A stretch of 64,000 bases of DNA from Zantedeschia hybrid cultivar (taxonomy: Eukaryota; Streptophyta; Magnoliopsida; Alismatales; Araceae). Made by a program: the position numbers and the translations under genes. The notes beneath the pieces are model-generated. The model worked only from the letters and a program-made list of their open reading frames with translations. It was not told the DNA's origin and made no database searches. This document shows positions 11,601-26,600 of the stretch, in pieces. Each line of letters starts with the position of its first letter. The stretch's first letter is position 1. The stretch covers positions 71,264,456 to 71,328,455 of the forward strand of contig JARZZO010000001.1 in the NCBI GenBank assembly GCA_030544215.1. The letters run 5' to 3'.

Positions 11601-14600
11601 TCAGTGACAGTTAATTGGTTCTGCAAATAGATACTGGAGTAAAGGAGCCACAACAGCAATGCTTAGGCTATTCCCAAGCAAGGCATACCTGCAAAAAATG
11701 CTTTGGCAAGTCAACTGATCTCATGAGCCAAATAGTATATACAGGTGATTTATTTTCAAAAGCGAAGGGAAAATGTATGGGGAAAAAAATCAATTTTAGA
11801 ATCTTTTGCTGTACACTGTTTTTTTTCAATAAAAAATCTGCAGGATGGAAAGAGTCCAAGTTAAATTTATCCCATTAGAGTATGACCTAAGCTAACAGAA
11901 CATAATGTAAAACTCCACATTTCTTATATCCTCCTCCCACGCCATCTGCCTTACACTTGCAAGTCAATGTGCATCTCCTGCAGGCACTGAAAGAAAAGGA
12001 CTTTTGCAAGTTCCTCAATCATATCCCTTCATAACCTTGGGCAGAAAATTGTTATTCCAGTTAACAACGAGGCCATCTCTGACCACAACTGTGTTAACCA
12101 GATGTTAAAAATGAAAAAATAAGATCATAATTTTAAGTTTCTTTCTGATGCTTAAGAGGAGGTGAGAAATTCCAAATGTAAAAATGACACAATATTTAGA
12201 AGGTTCTAGATCCCATTGATACACCCAAATACAACATGGTCTCTAAATGGTAGGTTCACAGTGATCCAAATAGTTTTAAGTGCAGCTCACCGTTGTTTAA
12301 GGCTTATATGTGAAGGAAAGCTGAAATCCTCTGGGAATGAATGCAGGTTAGCAACCTGATAAGTGATAAGCAACATCCACATCAAGAACTATTATAAATC
12401 AATTGAAAATTGGAAAGTGTAAAGCAAGACATGTACCTCTCGAGGGGTGAAATATCTGAGACCTAGCTCTTTCAATGAGACCTCAGATTTACTTGCCAGC
12501 TGCAAGAGAACAATTTATTAGCAGGTATTGCAAAAGATATGAAAGTCAATATAAGTAGCAAAGAGAAAGAGAACAGATAGCAAATGGAAGAAATTTCTCC
12601 AGCCAAGCAAATGCCATTCTTACTTGGACAGTTGCCAGAAGGGAACCTGTACCCTTAACATAACGATAATAGCTCTTGGTAAAACAGCAGCATCGCTTAG
12701 AATCAGGGAAGACAACGTCTATCCATGTTCAAGGATTTCACAATGTGAAAAAGGAACAGGTTAATCATACCCTCCAGAAGAAATGAATGCAGCTTCAAAG
12801 TTAATGAAAGATGACATGACAAACCGAAGGATACCCATGGCACTCCCCCATCTCTCAATCAGGCTCAATGGAACTGAGTATCCATCAAACAATGTATAGT
12901 CAACATCATTTTCTTCAGAAACCACAGCATTTCTGTCATCATTTCTAAATATTTCATCTGACAGCTCAGGTGCAGAATCTTCTTGAGAAAGCACCAAATC
13001 TGCATTCTGTGTGCCAGAAAAGTTCGGATACGGTTTCTCTAGAAGACCATCAGAAGAAATGTTGTCCTCCAAGAAAATTTTTATAGGTTCGCAAGACAAG
13101 TGAGATGTCTCCATGGATATATCTGCACACGAGCTTTCATCTGTTGTCATGTGATTCCTAGGCTTCTCTAGAAAAGGAAAAGGCTTGCACAGCAGCTGGC
13201 CATTGACAAATGAATATTGAAATGACAAGGGCTTCCTTTTTGCCTGTAATTAGAAACGAGAATTGTCGGGACATTTACACATGAATCATAAAAACTAACA
13301 TCATGATTTGAACCATTGAAAATAATCTTAATCAGAAAATAAACATAACTTGGACGAAAACCGGCAACAACATAGACTGCACCCAAATAGCAAGAATAAA
13401 GTAGTCCAGAACATTAACCTTGGTAGCTGAAAAAGGGAGCACAAAAGGAGTGTAGGGTGCCTCAGATTAGAACTTTCCTTTATCAGGACTCATTGGCAAT
13501 CTTCACAATGAGAGCAGCCCACCATTAGTATGGTGATAAGACAGTGATCATGTTTAAAAGCCTACCGAACGGCTTGATCCAGACACCTTTACATTGTAAT
13601 GGTAGCAAATTCACAAGTGACTACTGCTTCATATTCCAGTTTTAGAAAACCCTTGGTTGTGCTAGCAATGCACAAGAAAAGACTTTGGAACAATGGCATC
13701 TATACCACCATACTAAATAGGCAAGATAATTTTGAAGCTTGGCATTGCATTAAATTTTACCAGCATAAGAGGGTGAATAAAGTGTAACATGTAAAAAAGG
13801 GGAACAGAGAAAGAAGAATGATATACCAAGCAAAAGTATCGGGGCCTGGAGTAAGGCACTCCAAATTGCAACGGACTCAAGATATATTCTTGGGTTATGA
13901 AACCACTTTCTGTCAAAGTATCCATCAGATGCTCATGAGTATCAGATGTCTGCAACCAGGAAAAAAGAGTAAAAGTAAAAAAAAAAAGCAAGACCAAGAG
14001 TGAAATATACTGCAGTAATTCAAAAGATATACATGAAGCTAGATGAAGAATTGAAATGTGTCCAAGACTTTGGTGTGGCAGACATTTACACACCTCGAAC
14101 CCGACAACATTCTCCACAAACAGGATCACCGGTGGCTGCTGCATGTGGCGAATAAGTTCAAGGATCTTGATGAAAGAGGATGCCCGAGCATCGGCAGAGT
14201 GCTTCCGGAGACCTGAAACAACAATGTCTCCTTACAGCACGTATATGGCATACACAAAAGTGACAAAACAACACAAAGATGCGTTTGAAAAGGGAAAAAA
14301 AACTGTGGGTATTAGCAGGAAGGCTCCTAGAACGAACCTTGCCGTGTGTAGGGCTGACAAGGTGGAGACAGGAGCCAAGCGTGAGCTCCATATTTGTCAA
14401 GCTCAACTGAAGTGAGGCTCTGGATGTTGCCCTGCCCCAAAAAAACCAAAAACAAGTGTTAAAACAAAACGTACCGTAAATAATCACTCTGGTGTTTCCA
14501 AATTTAAACCGGTTTGTTTGTAGAATAGGTTATCCGGAATTACTTATCCGGAATGGTGTATACTAAAATAGGAGACATCTGCGCCACTTTGATGGAAGAA

Positions 14601-17600
14601 TAGGAGAAGAATAAGGAGAGAATAAGCTTAATTTAGCTTTGACAAGCAGAATGACTTATATCGGTACAAAATAATTTATTCGGCGCCACTTTGTTTGCCG
14701 AATAGGGCGGAATAAGTGTGGTTTATTCTTAGAATAAGCTTAAATCACCTTTGATTGGCGGAATTGCTTATGCTCCCCTATTCCCGCGAATAAGCCGAAT
14801 TGGGCGAATACGCAATTCCGGCCTACCCCCCTGAATTGCTTATTCCGGCATTTTTACACAGGGGCATGAACAAGACAAACGACATCGTCGTTCGAGCCCC
14901 TGCGAAAGGCATCCTCCCCTCTGCCCTTGCGCAAGGCATCCTCCCCTCCGCTCCCTCGCCTTTACTCCTCCCCCAGCGAAAGGCGTCTGGCTGCCGCCCC
15001 GAACTCGCCACCCCTCTCAACCTGCGTTTGACAGGCTTCTGGTGTACTTGGTTCGCCGACCGCACGGCCGGCCGTAGAGGACACTGTCCATCGGCGGACT
15101 AAGCCTTGATCTACTGGTTTGTAGTTTGATTCTCCTTGGTAGGTCGGATGTACCTCCTTTTCTCTTTTTTTTTCCGGAATGAGTTCGCCCTTCTCTGGCC
15201 TTCCGCGCGATGCCTTCTTCAAGGAGACGCCTTCGAGCGCCTAACCTAGGGTTTCTACCTAGACATGTAGTCAAACGCGTAGTAGCGGCTTTGGACATGC
15301 TACAGCTTCGAAGGTTTGCTTTTTGCAGTGACATTTCCCATCGAACACTAGGGTTTCCCCTCCTTTTCCTCTTCCCAAGGGTCACGGAGGCTTCTGTCCT
15401 GCAAGCTATCCAATCTTTCGCAGTGTTCCTTCCCATCCATCATTTAAGCCTGTTGTATGGTCTTTCTCTGATAAATGGATGAACGAGGCTAGTAAGGAAG
15501 GCAGGGATGCTTCGGTTGGAGGCAAGGCGTTGCAGTGTGGAAGCTGGGGGGGAGGATTTGGTTGCGTCCACGATTTCCTCTTCTTCTTCAAACGAGAAGC
15601 CTTCAGCGGCGGCCATCATCTCTTGGATTCACGGGTTTTTCTACAACTTTGCTTTTGAATACCTTCTTCTCGTCCTTCTATCTAATGCGATTTCCATGAT
15701 ATTTCTATCTGCCTATGTGCTTCTTACGTAGGTTTATTTTGTGCATTTCGCATAGAACCTAACATATTTGTACTTGCTAACCGTAGCTTGTAGGTTCCTA
15801 TGAAAGATGGGAATTTTTTTTCATTGTGGCTGATCTGTTTATGGGATTACGCAGTGTGTCCGTTTCTGTAACTCTGGATTTGTGGGAGTTATTATTGTTA
15901 TCAAAAACAATATTAGTCGGCACGATTATTAATACTGATCAGTATATATAATTGTAAAATTCAAAGCATTGTAAAAATCATCAGCTATGTGAACATATTT
16001 CTTCTTGATGATTGACTACTGCATCTGTAGAAAATGGCTATTTTGGTTCTACAATTTGTTTTGTAGAGTTGGATTGTTTTGATGTTCAGAAAAGCCTTTG
16101 ACTTTGTTTTTAACATTCGACTGTGATTTTCTTAGTTTTCTGCATACATATTTCAGCCTTTGTGTTTGGAAAGGCATTGAGATTATGAGTTATGGTTATT
16201 ACTATCCTTTAACATGTGTATTGGATGCTATATAACTGAAATCAAAGATAATATGTCCCTTTCTGTCACTATTTAGGCAGTCTGTCCCCTTCTGTCACTC
16301 TAGATTTGTGGGAGTTATTGTAAGTGCAATTCGGCTTCTTAACCATACCTTGTACCTTGGACTTACCTTATCATAACTACTTGCTAACCGTAGCTTGTAA
16401 GTTCCCATGAAAGATGGGAGTTTTTTTTCATTGTGCCCTATCTATTTATGGGATTACACATAAGACCAATAATACCTCTCCTAAGAGTACAACTTGCAAT
16501 AACACCCCAGGCATTGCAAAGCCACGAACATCGATCAGATCAGACGGCAGCACAACCAAGTCTTTTTTTGTTTTTCAGAAGAAAATCACCAAAGTAGAAG
16601 ACCACCTCAGTCATTCTGACCAGACAAAAATAATTAAACCAAATGCACAATGATGTGACCAAGTTATTAGAGTGTATTTGCCCAAGTGTTGTGCACAACC
16701 AAGTCTTTTTTTGTTTTTCACAAGAAAATCACCAAAGTAGAAGACCACCTCAGTCATTCTGACCAGACAAAAATAACTAAACAAAATGCACAATGATGTG
16801 ACCAAGTTATTAGAGTGTATTCGCCCAAGCGTTGTGCACAGGCGTTGCATTTCTTCCAAAATAGCCACAAAGCAATAGAAAGATTTACCTTCATCTCTGA
16901 GCCCATAAGAAGCTAATTCTTGAAAGTGCAAAAGATTCCAATAACGACCTGAACCACCATACAATTACGAGGGACACAGAAGATTTGCCAGAAGATGGCA
17001 AAGATTTGTATACTACACAGAGCCCTAACCATCTACGTTGAAATAGCTCGGGTGTCTTTCCCACATCTTACTAATGGAAGTAGTTAAGTTTAATCACAAA
17101 ATAGGAGACAAGCATGTACGAACAAGAGTTTATTCCCATACATGACAACACCTCCTTGGAGTCGCCTCTTGACAAATTACATGTCATCGATCTACAATGA
17201 TATCAGCACCCTGATCCATGTAAACATATAAGCTGTCCTGAACATGCAGAAACCTCCCTCCTTTTCAAGCAACCAAGTTTTGTACTTCCATTGGATGCTC
17301 TGCCAAGTAGGCTCCATTGAAATTTTAAGATCAATGAGGAAAACCAAACATTACAGTTAAGATCATCAAGAAAGATGATCATGAGAATACTAAACTCATA
17401 TAAAGGACATCAAGAAGAAGCCATTTCCTTCACCAAGATAAAGTGATAACCAAGATGGTCATGCCACACCAAAATGCCATGCCACACCAAAAAACATCAC
17501 ATATAGAGAGCATTAGAAGTCATCATAACTCAATAAAAAGAAATAAGTATGCATGACAAAAAAACTCTGCAGGCAAAAGCATTAGCTTATGATGGCAACT

Positions 17601-20600
17601 TAAAAGAACAGCACTCACCTGAAACAATCTCAAACCTATCAGCAATTTGGAGATATATCCACTTGCCTCTATAAAAACATCCACACAGTTCAAATCAATT
17701 CGAAAATACTTATTTTTAAAAAAAGGCCCTCGAGACTCAAAGTGTCGGGGTCCCAAGGGAATGCACATAACCTACCTTGGGCCTTGGCCTTCCAGAGTAC
17801 AACTGCTGAAAAGAAAAGACCGACACATTTCTTTAGGAACACATTCTTATATTGCAAGTTTATGACTAACTTTGATCTGTCATAGGCGGCCTTCTAATAT
17901 GTCAACACTGTGATCTATATTCTGTACTAAGTTGATATGTTGACGAATAACTTTTCTGGACAACACCCTACCCAATGCACTTTAGTTGTTCTGCAGAACT
18001 TTATTTACATCCAATTATCTCATTGTAAATGTATACTTTACAATAATATGACTTAGTGCTCCATTCCTGTCACTTATGTTATCTTTCTTCTTGTGATTAG
18101 GCAGTATAAAAAGCGCAAACGAACCATGTCCACCTCTGGTAAGTGTACGCTAAGTTGGCAAAATTTTGTTTTTTCTTACAATCTTCACCTTTGTATGACT
18201 GATGGTTTGCATGTTTTTTAGACTGTAAAGTAAAATTTGTTGGTCATTTTTTCTGGACAACATATTATTCTTTTTTGTTCCTCTATTTTGATCGAATGTA
18301 TATGTTTATTAGAAGGACGAAAGGGTAAACGCGCTGCTAGAACTGAGGGCACTAGTAGGGTCCGTGTCCCAAATTGGACTACTCAGCATGACAAAGTCCT
18401 AATTGGACTTCTCATGGAGCAATATGACAAAGGAAATCATATTGAGGGTACATTCAAAAACCTAGTTTGGCACCTTATCGTGCCGATGTTCAATGATGCA
18501 ACCTATCTAGATTACAACAAGGACCACCTGCAAAATCGGTGGAAGGTCCTGAGAGGCCAATATATCAAACTTACGCAGCTGTTTAAGAGGACAGGGTGGG
18601 GCTGGGATGACCACGCAAAAATGCTTGTGCCTGGAAATCAAGATTCATGGGAGTAAGCCATTGAAGTAAGAACCAGTAAATAGAACAACATGCTTTTTTC
18701 TTTATTTATTTAAAAACTTATGAAGTCAAGACTTATGACATTTCCATACACCTTTCAGGCAAATACTGACTTTCGAACTTTAAAAGGTAAAGCCTTTCAG
18801 TTCTTAAAAGAGATGGAATATATGACTGGCAGTAGCACGGCCAATGGGGGAGATGCAGAAGGGTCTTTGCATCCATCACAGTATGTGAACAGACGCCGAC
18901 GCAGGTTTGGGAGTCGTAACAATCTCCTACAAGAAGTGCAGGCTCCACCACCCCCTATGCAAGTCAATGAAGACTATGTCCAAGGTCATATACTTATTAG
19001 TGATTATCTTAATGCACTTGGCTCTGCATCAATAGGACCAAATCATGACTTTCACTTAGGTTATGCCAATGCTGGTTCCATAACAGGTGACCATTATATG
19101 TCCATATCTGCACAACTGAATAGCTCAAACGGTGAATATGAGCAAAACTACAGTGGCGGTTCGTACCCAGCCCACTCCCATTACTCAGCTCGGACTCCTT
19201 CTCCTCCACCACCGGCTTCATCAGGACACAGGGAAAATGAACAAGAGGTCACTTCTCCTCAAAAGAAAGAACCATCCTCTTCAAGGCGTCGGGGTAAAAG
19301 AACTATTGGGGACGAAGCAGTGCTTTCCTTCTCTAGTGCAATTCGCGAGCGCACTGAAGTTCTAAAGGACTGGAGAGCGGATCGGCCTTCATCTAGGTGT
19401 TCCAGCGGCGGTACCTATTTGTCAGACACGCCGCTAGATGTGGATCATAAGATCCCGACAGTGAAAGACAGTATGGACGATCTACGTCGTGTTCCGAACC
19501 TCCCGCGTAACCTGTATTTTCGGGCTGTGAACCTATTTGGCACCCCGAGCATCCGCTCGGTGTACATGGCTCTGCCGGAGGAGGAGAAGCTGGATTGGAT
19601 TATTACTTGGACCAGTTGACTTGAGTTCTTACGTATGTTATGTTCTAGTTTGGCCATTGTAGCCTCCTATGTTTGCCTTCTCATCGTACTTTCGAGTATC
19701 AATGTTGTTATCATCTTTGCCTTCTGATTGTACTCGTTCTGTTCATCTTTCTGTAATGAACTACTATCTTTAGGACTGGAATTTTCTGATTCATGTTTGA
19801 AACAAAGGTGGCATTTATAATCTATTGTGTTAGTATGAATTGCAATTTCTACTTGGACGTCCTGTGCAGGCATATGCTTCTAACTTAAAATGGGACGATT
19901 TAAGTGTTATGTTGTGTGGGTCGGCCGTGAGCCCGGTCTGTACCTGACTTGGGGAGAATGTTACGCCCAAGTCAATGGTTTTCCAGGAGCTCAATACAAA
20001 GGGTTCCACTCATTTGAGGAGGGGGAAGCAACACTCTATGGTGTTGTGGAGAAGCCTATACCGAGACCAACAAATACCCGCGAACAATATGCAATGGGCA
20101 CTCCAAGTACTGTACGAGGCATGACTGGTCCACCTACGTCGCACACATCAATGGTTTTTTCATGGCAATATTGTCTCATCATATTCCTTTTGTTTCTAGT
20201 TGTCTGCTTACTTTTTTTAATCTTACTTGGTATTTTTCTTATGCCCTTGAGGGGCCATTGATGTACCTTACTGCTTTTTAATCAAAAGTCCTTTGTTCCT
20301 TCTGTTGGCATCACTTCTTCTTTGGACTATGTAATATGTGAGTATTTTCATAGAATTTAAGGTGCTTATTTTATAATATATATAGTATTCATTTGGAATG
20401 ACGATTAAGGGTGCTTAATGTAGAGATCGATGATTTGATAATGGAGTTTATTCGGGAGGAGGAGGAGATGGTTCAAGAAATAGAAGACGCCATAATTGAA
20501 GAAATAACGGATCAATTTGCCTCTAGTGTGCCTAGACGAAAAATGTTTACTTCGACACATACTGGTCATGTGTGGATACAGGAGGTGCTACAAGGTCATG

Positions 20601-23600
20601 AAAGGAGGGCCTATGTGGCGTTTAGGCTAAGCCCCAACATGTTCATTGCACTGAGGGACTTGTTAGTAGAGAGGGGCTTAGTACTTGACTCTAGGCACGT
20701 AACTGTCTATGAGCAATTGGCGATGTTCCTACATGCTACAGGACATGGTGTTGGTACTGGGGCATTATGTGAGTACTTTCAGCACTCTTCACAGACAATC
20801 AGCTATTATGTGAACGAGGTTGCTACGGCATTGACATCCCTCAAGACAGAGTTTATTCAGCTGCCTTCTTCGGTTAGTGAATGCCACCCTCATATTCGTG
20901 GGAATGAATGTTTCTATCCTTATTTCAAGGTACTATAATTTCCTTCTAGTTTTATTTCAATTCCCAATACGAGTCCTTATGCATCATCTGATATATTAAT
21001 TACAATGTGTAGGATGCAATTGGGGCGATTGATGGGACGCACATCATCGCTCATATCCCACGAAAAGATCATGGACGGTTTCGTAATCGCAAAGGTTATA
21101 TAAGTTAAAATGTAATGGGAGTAGTCTCATTCGACCTTACTTTTCTATACGTTGCTGTCGGTTGGAAGGTTCTGCAGCTGACATGAGAGTGTTGAAATGG
21201 GCGTTAGATGAAGGCGGGTTTCGGGTCCCTCGCGGCAAGTATTATCTCGTTGACTCTGGCTATGCAAACACACGTAGTTTCTTAGCTCCTTATCGTGGCC
21301 AACGGTATCACATAGGCTAATTTACGGGTCGTGGTCGGCACTATGCAAATAAGAAGGAAAAATTCAACTACAGGCATGCAAAATTGAAGAATTGTGTGGA
21401 GCGGGTGTTCGGTGTGCTGAAGAATCGTTTTCAAATATTAGGAGAGGGTTGTAAGTATCCATGGGCAACGCAACGAAAGATAGTGCTAGCATGTTGTGTC
21501 GTCCATAACTTCATACGTCGGAGGCAGGGACATGATGTATATTTTAGTATGGGAAATGAAAATGGACATCATGATGAGGGTGATGCTGATTACCCAGATG
21601 ACATTGCACCGAGCCAAGCTGAGCTAGTTGTAGGGGATCACATAAGAGAGGGAATTGCAGACCAACTTTGGGGCGACAATAATTAGATTTGACGGATATT
21701 TTATTTGCTTGTTCTTCGAGGGTTGTACTTTCCTTTACTTATTTGTACTCATATTTGGTGGATGTTTTGTTTGTTTGTTCGTAGGTCGTAATCCCGTTAT
21801 TTGTACTCGTATTTGGTGGTTGTTTTCTTTGCATCTAAACTCAAGTTCGGTGAATTTATTTTTCGCAGCTCAATATTAAGTTTAGTGGTGATATAGTATT
21901 AGACGACTTCTTTATTTTTTTGTAATTTGTGTTTATAGGTGTGTGGACAAGGCTAGTAACGCTTCTTTCTTAAACACACTCAGATAGGAGGCGTGGCATA
22001 TTGTATGGACAATGATGAAAAAATAAGTATTATATCTATTGATTGGATGGCTTTTAAGCAACCCCAATACGTGATGAAATTCTTGTTTTTGAGCCTACCC
22101 TTCGGATATTAGGAGGGTATTTGCAGCCTTATATGAGTGTTATATTGTATGGGCAATGATGAAAAAATAAGTATTATATCTATTGGTTGGATGGCTTTTA
22201 AGCAACCCCAATACGTGATGAAATTCTTATTTTTGAGCCCACCCTTCGGATATTAGGAGTACATTTGCAGCCTTATATGCGTGTTATATTGTATGGGCAA
22301 TGATGGACAAATAAGTATTGTATCTATTGGTTGGATGGCTTTTAAGCAACCCCAATACGTGATGAAATTCTTGTTTTTGAGCCCACCCTTCGGATATTAG
22401 GAGTACAATTGCAGCCTTATATGCGTGTTATATTGTATGGGCAATGATGGACAAATAAGTATTGTATCTATTGGTTGGATGGCTTTTAAGCAACCCCAAT
22501 ACGTGATGAAATTCTTGTTTTTGAGCCCACCCTTCGGATATTAGGAGTACAATTGCAGCCTTATATGCGTGTTATATTGTATATGCAATGATGGACAAAT
22601 AAGTATTGTATCTATTGGTTGGATGGCTTTTAAGCAACCCCAATACGTGATGAAATTCTTGTTTCTGAGCCCACCCTTCGGATATTAGGAGTACATTTGC
22701 AGCCTTATATGCGTGTTATATTGTACGGGCAATGATGAAAAAATAAGTATTGTATCTATTGGTTGGATGGCTTTTAAGCAACCCAAATACGTGATGAAAT
22801 TCTTGTTTCGGAGCCCACCCTTCGAATATTAGGAGTACATTTGCAACCTTATATGCGTGAGTCTCGTTTGATTTCAACCTTATATTCTTGTTTCAAGGTA
22901 CCCCAATACTGGCCCACCCAAATAAAATTAAAAGGAAAAAAAATTATTTTGGTCCAGTGATATTTCTTCATGGGTAGGGGAGAATATAGTTCCAGTACAT
23001 GGCCCTAGAGTTGCACTAGAAGTAGTCATCCAGACTTTTCTTGATATTGGATCAGAAAGTTTCACTTATCTTACAACTGTTTTAGAGCGATATGGTCAGG
23101 TCATTGCTGGCTTATGCTCAGATCAGGAGAAGCAGGTGATGTTAATTGATGAAGTTAGTTTATTCTGGAAGAACAATGCTCAGATGACTGCTGTGACCAT
23201 TGATCGAATGATGGCATACCGTCTTATATCCAACTTGGCAATTGTTACTTGGGTCTTCTCTCCAGCAAATGTTGGTCAGTTCCATCTGTCAGATTGTCCA
23301 TGGGAGGTGAGTTCTTTTATTAAAATTTGTTTGTTAGCTTCACTTTAGCTATAATCTACTCTTTGAAAGGCATTATTTAAGTGCTGCAAATATAGTTATA
23401 ATTCAATCCTATGCTGTCATTATGATGCGGAACGAAAGGGGAAGCGAGGAAAAGAGCGGGGTCTGGGGAAGGGAAACCGGCCGGCGTCGCACCGGCGGGC
23501 TATACTCCTGCGTCACACCGGAGCAGGGGAGTCCCTCGGCGTCACACCGAGGAAGAGGGGGTGGAGGGGTCTCTCTCTCACAGAGAACAACATGCACACA

Positions 23601-26600
23601 TGTATTTTTCTTTTCAGTCATTCATCATCCCCCATCTCTGAAAAATTCATCATACATATAGGGAGTTCTGTAACTCCTGACTCTTGGAGATCCCTATCAG
23701 ACTCTTAGACTCCCCCCCTCATTTACGTTTATGTCATCCCCCCTAGAAACTATAAAAGCACATGATGGACCATAAAGGGTCCTAATAAAAGCACATGAAT
23801 AGGGTCTCATATCTCTATCTCATCTCCAAGCCATAAGGACGTTGGACGGACCCTCCGACGGCAGTAAACAAGATCCGGTTGGAACCGGATCATAGCCCTG
23901 GTGTTCTCACCAATCCTCCCCGGCTAGGAGGAACTCGACCCTGTCGAGTAAGGATCACTGCTGCTCTGGTAACGCTCCAGGAGGTCTGGGTCGATCCTCT
24001 GCAAATCAACTCGAGTGATCCAAGTGTCATCTGAAGGCGACCTTCCTCTCCAACGAACCAGGTATCGGTGTTGTGCACCTTCCCGAGATGTAACAACCTG
24101 TTCATCCAGTATATGCTCAATCTGCTCACGCCGAATAGGTATTGGGACTGCAGGTGGACACTCATGTGTGGGGTCACTCTCAAAGGGAGGAGAAGGCTCA
24201 AATGGATCACTGGGAATTACTGTTGGGTCCCGATATGGTACCAGATCAGAGACATTGAAGGGGGAACTAATGCCATAATCTGGTGGTAATTCAACAACAT
24301 ACGCATTGGACCCTACACGCTTCAAGATCTTGAAAGGACCGGCTCCTCTAGCTTTTAGCTTCTTAACGGTTCCAAATGGGAACCGCTCAGGTCTGACCCT
24401 GATCATGACGTAGTCACCCTCCTAAAACTCTTGTGGACGTCGGTGTGCATCTGCCAAACTTTTATAATGCTTATTGCTGATTTCTATGTGACGACGGACA
24501 GTGTCATGCAAACTCCTAATATGCTCAGCTAAAGACTCGGCAGACTCTGACACACGGGCCTGAACAGGTAAAGGAACTAGATCCATGGGTCTTCTAGGTC
24601 TATGGCCAGTGACAATCTCAAAGGGACTCATTCCTGTAGACCTATTGACCGAATCATTATACGCGAACTCAGCATGAGATAGGATCAAGTCCCAACTACA
24701 CGCATGCTCTCCCACTAGGCAACGTAACAGATTCCCCAGACTCCTATTGACTACCTCAGTTTGTCCATTAGTCTGAGGGTGATAAGCTGTAGAGAACTTG
24801 AGCTTAGTGCCCAACAGATGCCATAAGGTTTTCCGAAAATAACTCGTAAAACGGACATCCCTGTCCGTGACTATGGTCTTTGGTAGCCCATACAAACGGA
24901 TAACCCCATCAAAGAACAAACGGGCCACTCTAGACGCATCAGAAGTCTTGGAGCAGGGTATAAAATGAGCCATCTTTGAAAACCTATCGACCACCACTAA
25001 GATGGAATCGTGCTTTCGGATCGTTCGTGGCAGGCCTAAAACAAAGTCCATGCTAACATCCTGCCACGGACTATCCGGCACGGGGAGCGGAGTGTACAAT
25101 CCGGTATTTTGCTTCCTCTGCTTAGCCATAGCGCAGGTACGACACTGAGCCACAATGCGTGCCACATCGCGCTTCAAGCTAGGCCAATAAAACCGGTGCT
25201 CCACTAGCTCAATGGTTTTATTGCGGCCGAAATGACCGGCTAGACCACCAGCATGGATCTCCCAAACTAAGAAGTCACGGACTGAGGTCCGCGGGATACA
25301 CAGTCGATCTCCACGAAAAAGATATCCCTCATGAAGAACATATTCACTCAACTCTCTAGAGGGTCCAGAATGAAGTGCCGCGTGGATCGGGCCGAAATCA
25401 GGACAAGCTGGATACTCCTCACATAGTTTCTCGAACCCTGTGACCTCTGCGCTGACAAAAGATAAAAGGTAAGCTCGACGACTCAGCGCGTCGGCCACAC
25501 AATTCTCTACACCCGCTCGATGTTTGAGAATAAATGTGTATGCCTGGAAAAACTCTACCCAACGGCTGTGCCTAGAGTTGAGCTTCTTCTGGGCATGGAG
25601 AAATCTGAGAGCCTCGTGATCAGAGTAAAGAACAAACTCCTGAGGCAAGAGATAGTGCCTCTAATAACGCAGAGCCTGGACTACCGCATAAAATTCCTTG
25701 TCATAAGTGGAATACCTCAGCTTAGCATCATTCAATTTCTCGCTGAAGTAAGCAACAAGGTGACCCTCCTGGCTCAAAACTCCACCTATGCCAACACCAG
25801 AAGCATCACAAGAAACTTTAAACACCTTAGAAAAATCTGGTAATCGAAGAACAGGTGCTTGAGTCATCTGCTTCTTGTATCATGGAAGGTTGATGCGGCA
25901 GCCTTAGTCCAGACAAAGGCTCCCTTCTTGATGCAATCAGTGATTAGAGTCGTAATCGTGCTGAACCCACGTATAAAACGACGGTAGAATGTAGCCAAGC
26001 CATGGAAACTACGAACATCGTGAATATTCTGGGGCTCAGGCCACTCTACTATCGCTCTAACCTTCTCAGGGTCTGCAGAAACACCCTCAGTGGAAACAAT
26101 GAACTCCAAGAATACTATCCTGTCAGTCATGAATGCACACTTCTTGAGGTTGTCATACAACTGCTCTTTTCGAAGGACGGCACAGATCTGATGCAAATGG
26201 TCTATATGATCTTCCCTAGTTCGGCTGTAGATGAGGATATCATCAAAGTATACGACCACAAATGTCCCAATGAAGGGTCGTAGAACCTGGGTCATAAGCC
26301 GCATGAAAGTACTAGGGGCGTTGGATAGCCCGAAGGGCATCACCAACCACTCATAAAGACCGTCCTTCGTTTTAAAGGTCGTCTTCCACTCATCACCTGG
26401 ACGGATCCTGACCTGGTGATAGCCACTTTTGAGATCAACTTTGGAAAATATCGTGGCTCCTGCCATCATATCCAACATGTCATCCAAGCGGGGAATAGGA
26501 AAATGGTATTTGACAGTGATCCGATTGATAGCACGACTATCCACACACATTCTCCAAGTACCATCTTTCTTTGGAGCTAATAGTGCGGGAACAACGCAAG

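Larger units (their letters stand above)
18100..21690 (+). mobile_element. PIF/Harbinger-type DNA transposon, decayed, coding core
   Basis: Three reading frames lie head to tail on +: a Myb/SANT-like ORF1 (18126-19619), a small RNase H1-N domain frame (19890-20261) and a HARBI1/DDE_Tnp_4 transposase (20441-21686). ORF1 plus DDE transposase is the known PIF/Harbinger layout; the small middle frame is extra. Splice signals within the frames, two nonsense codons and one frameshift in the transposase show the copy is dead. The outer ends are not defined: CACTTTG-type termini resembling the window's MITEs occur at 14.58-14.7 kb, and the 144-bp array lies on the 3' side. The element lies on the strand opposite to the host gene DNMT2. 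Confidence 0.8.

Noticed and set aside
13713..13826. Extension of the DNMT2 frame beyond FCL (VYHSSFSVPL...)
   Set aside because: It is read-through into intron 5. The GTATAT donor at 13826 and the exon at 13243 starting AKRKPLSF give the family sequence.
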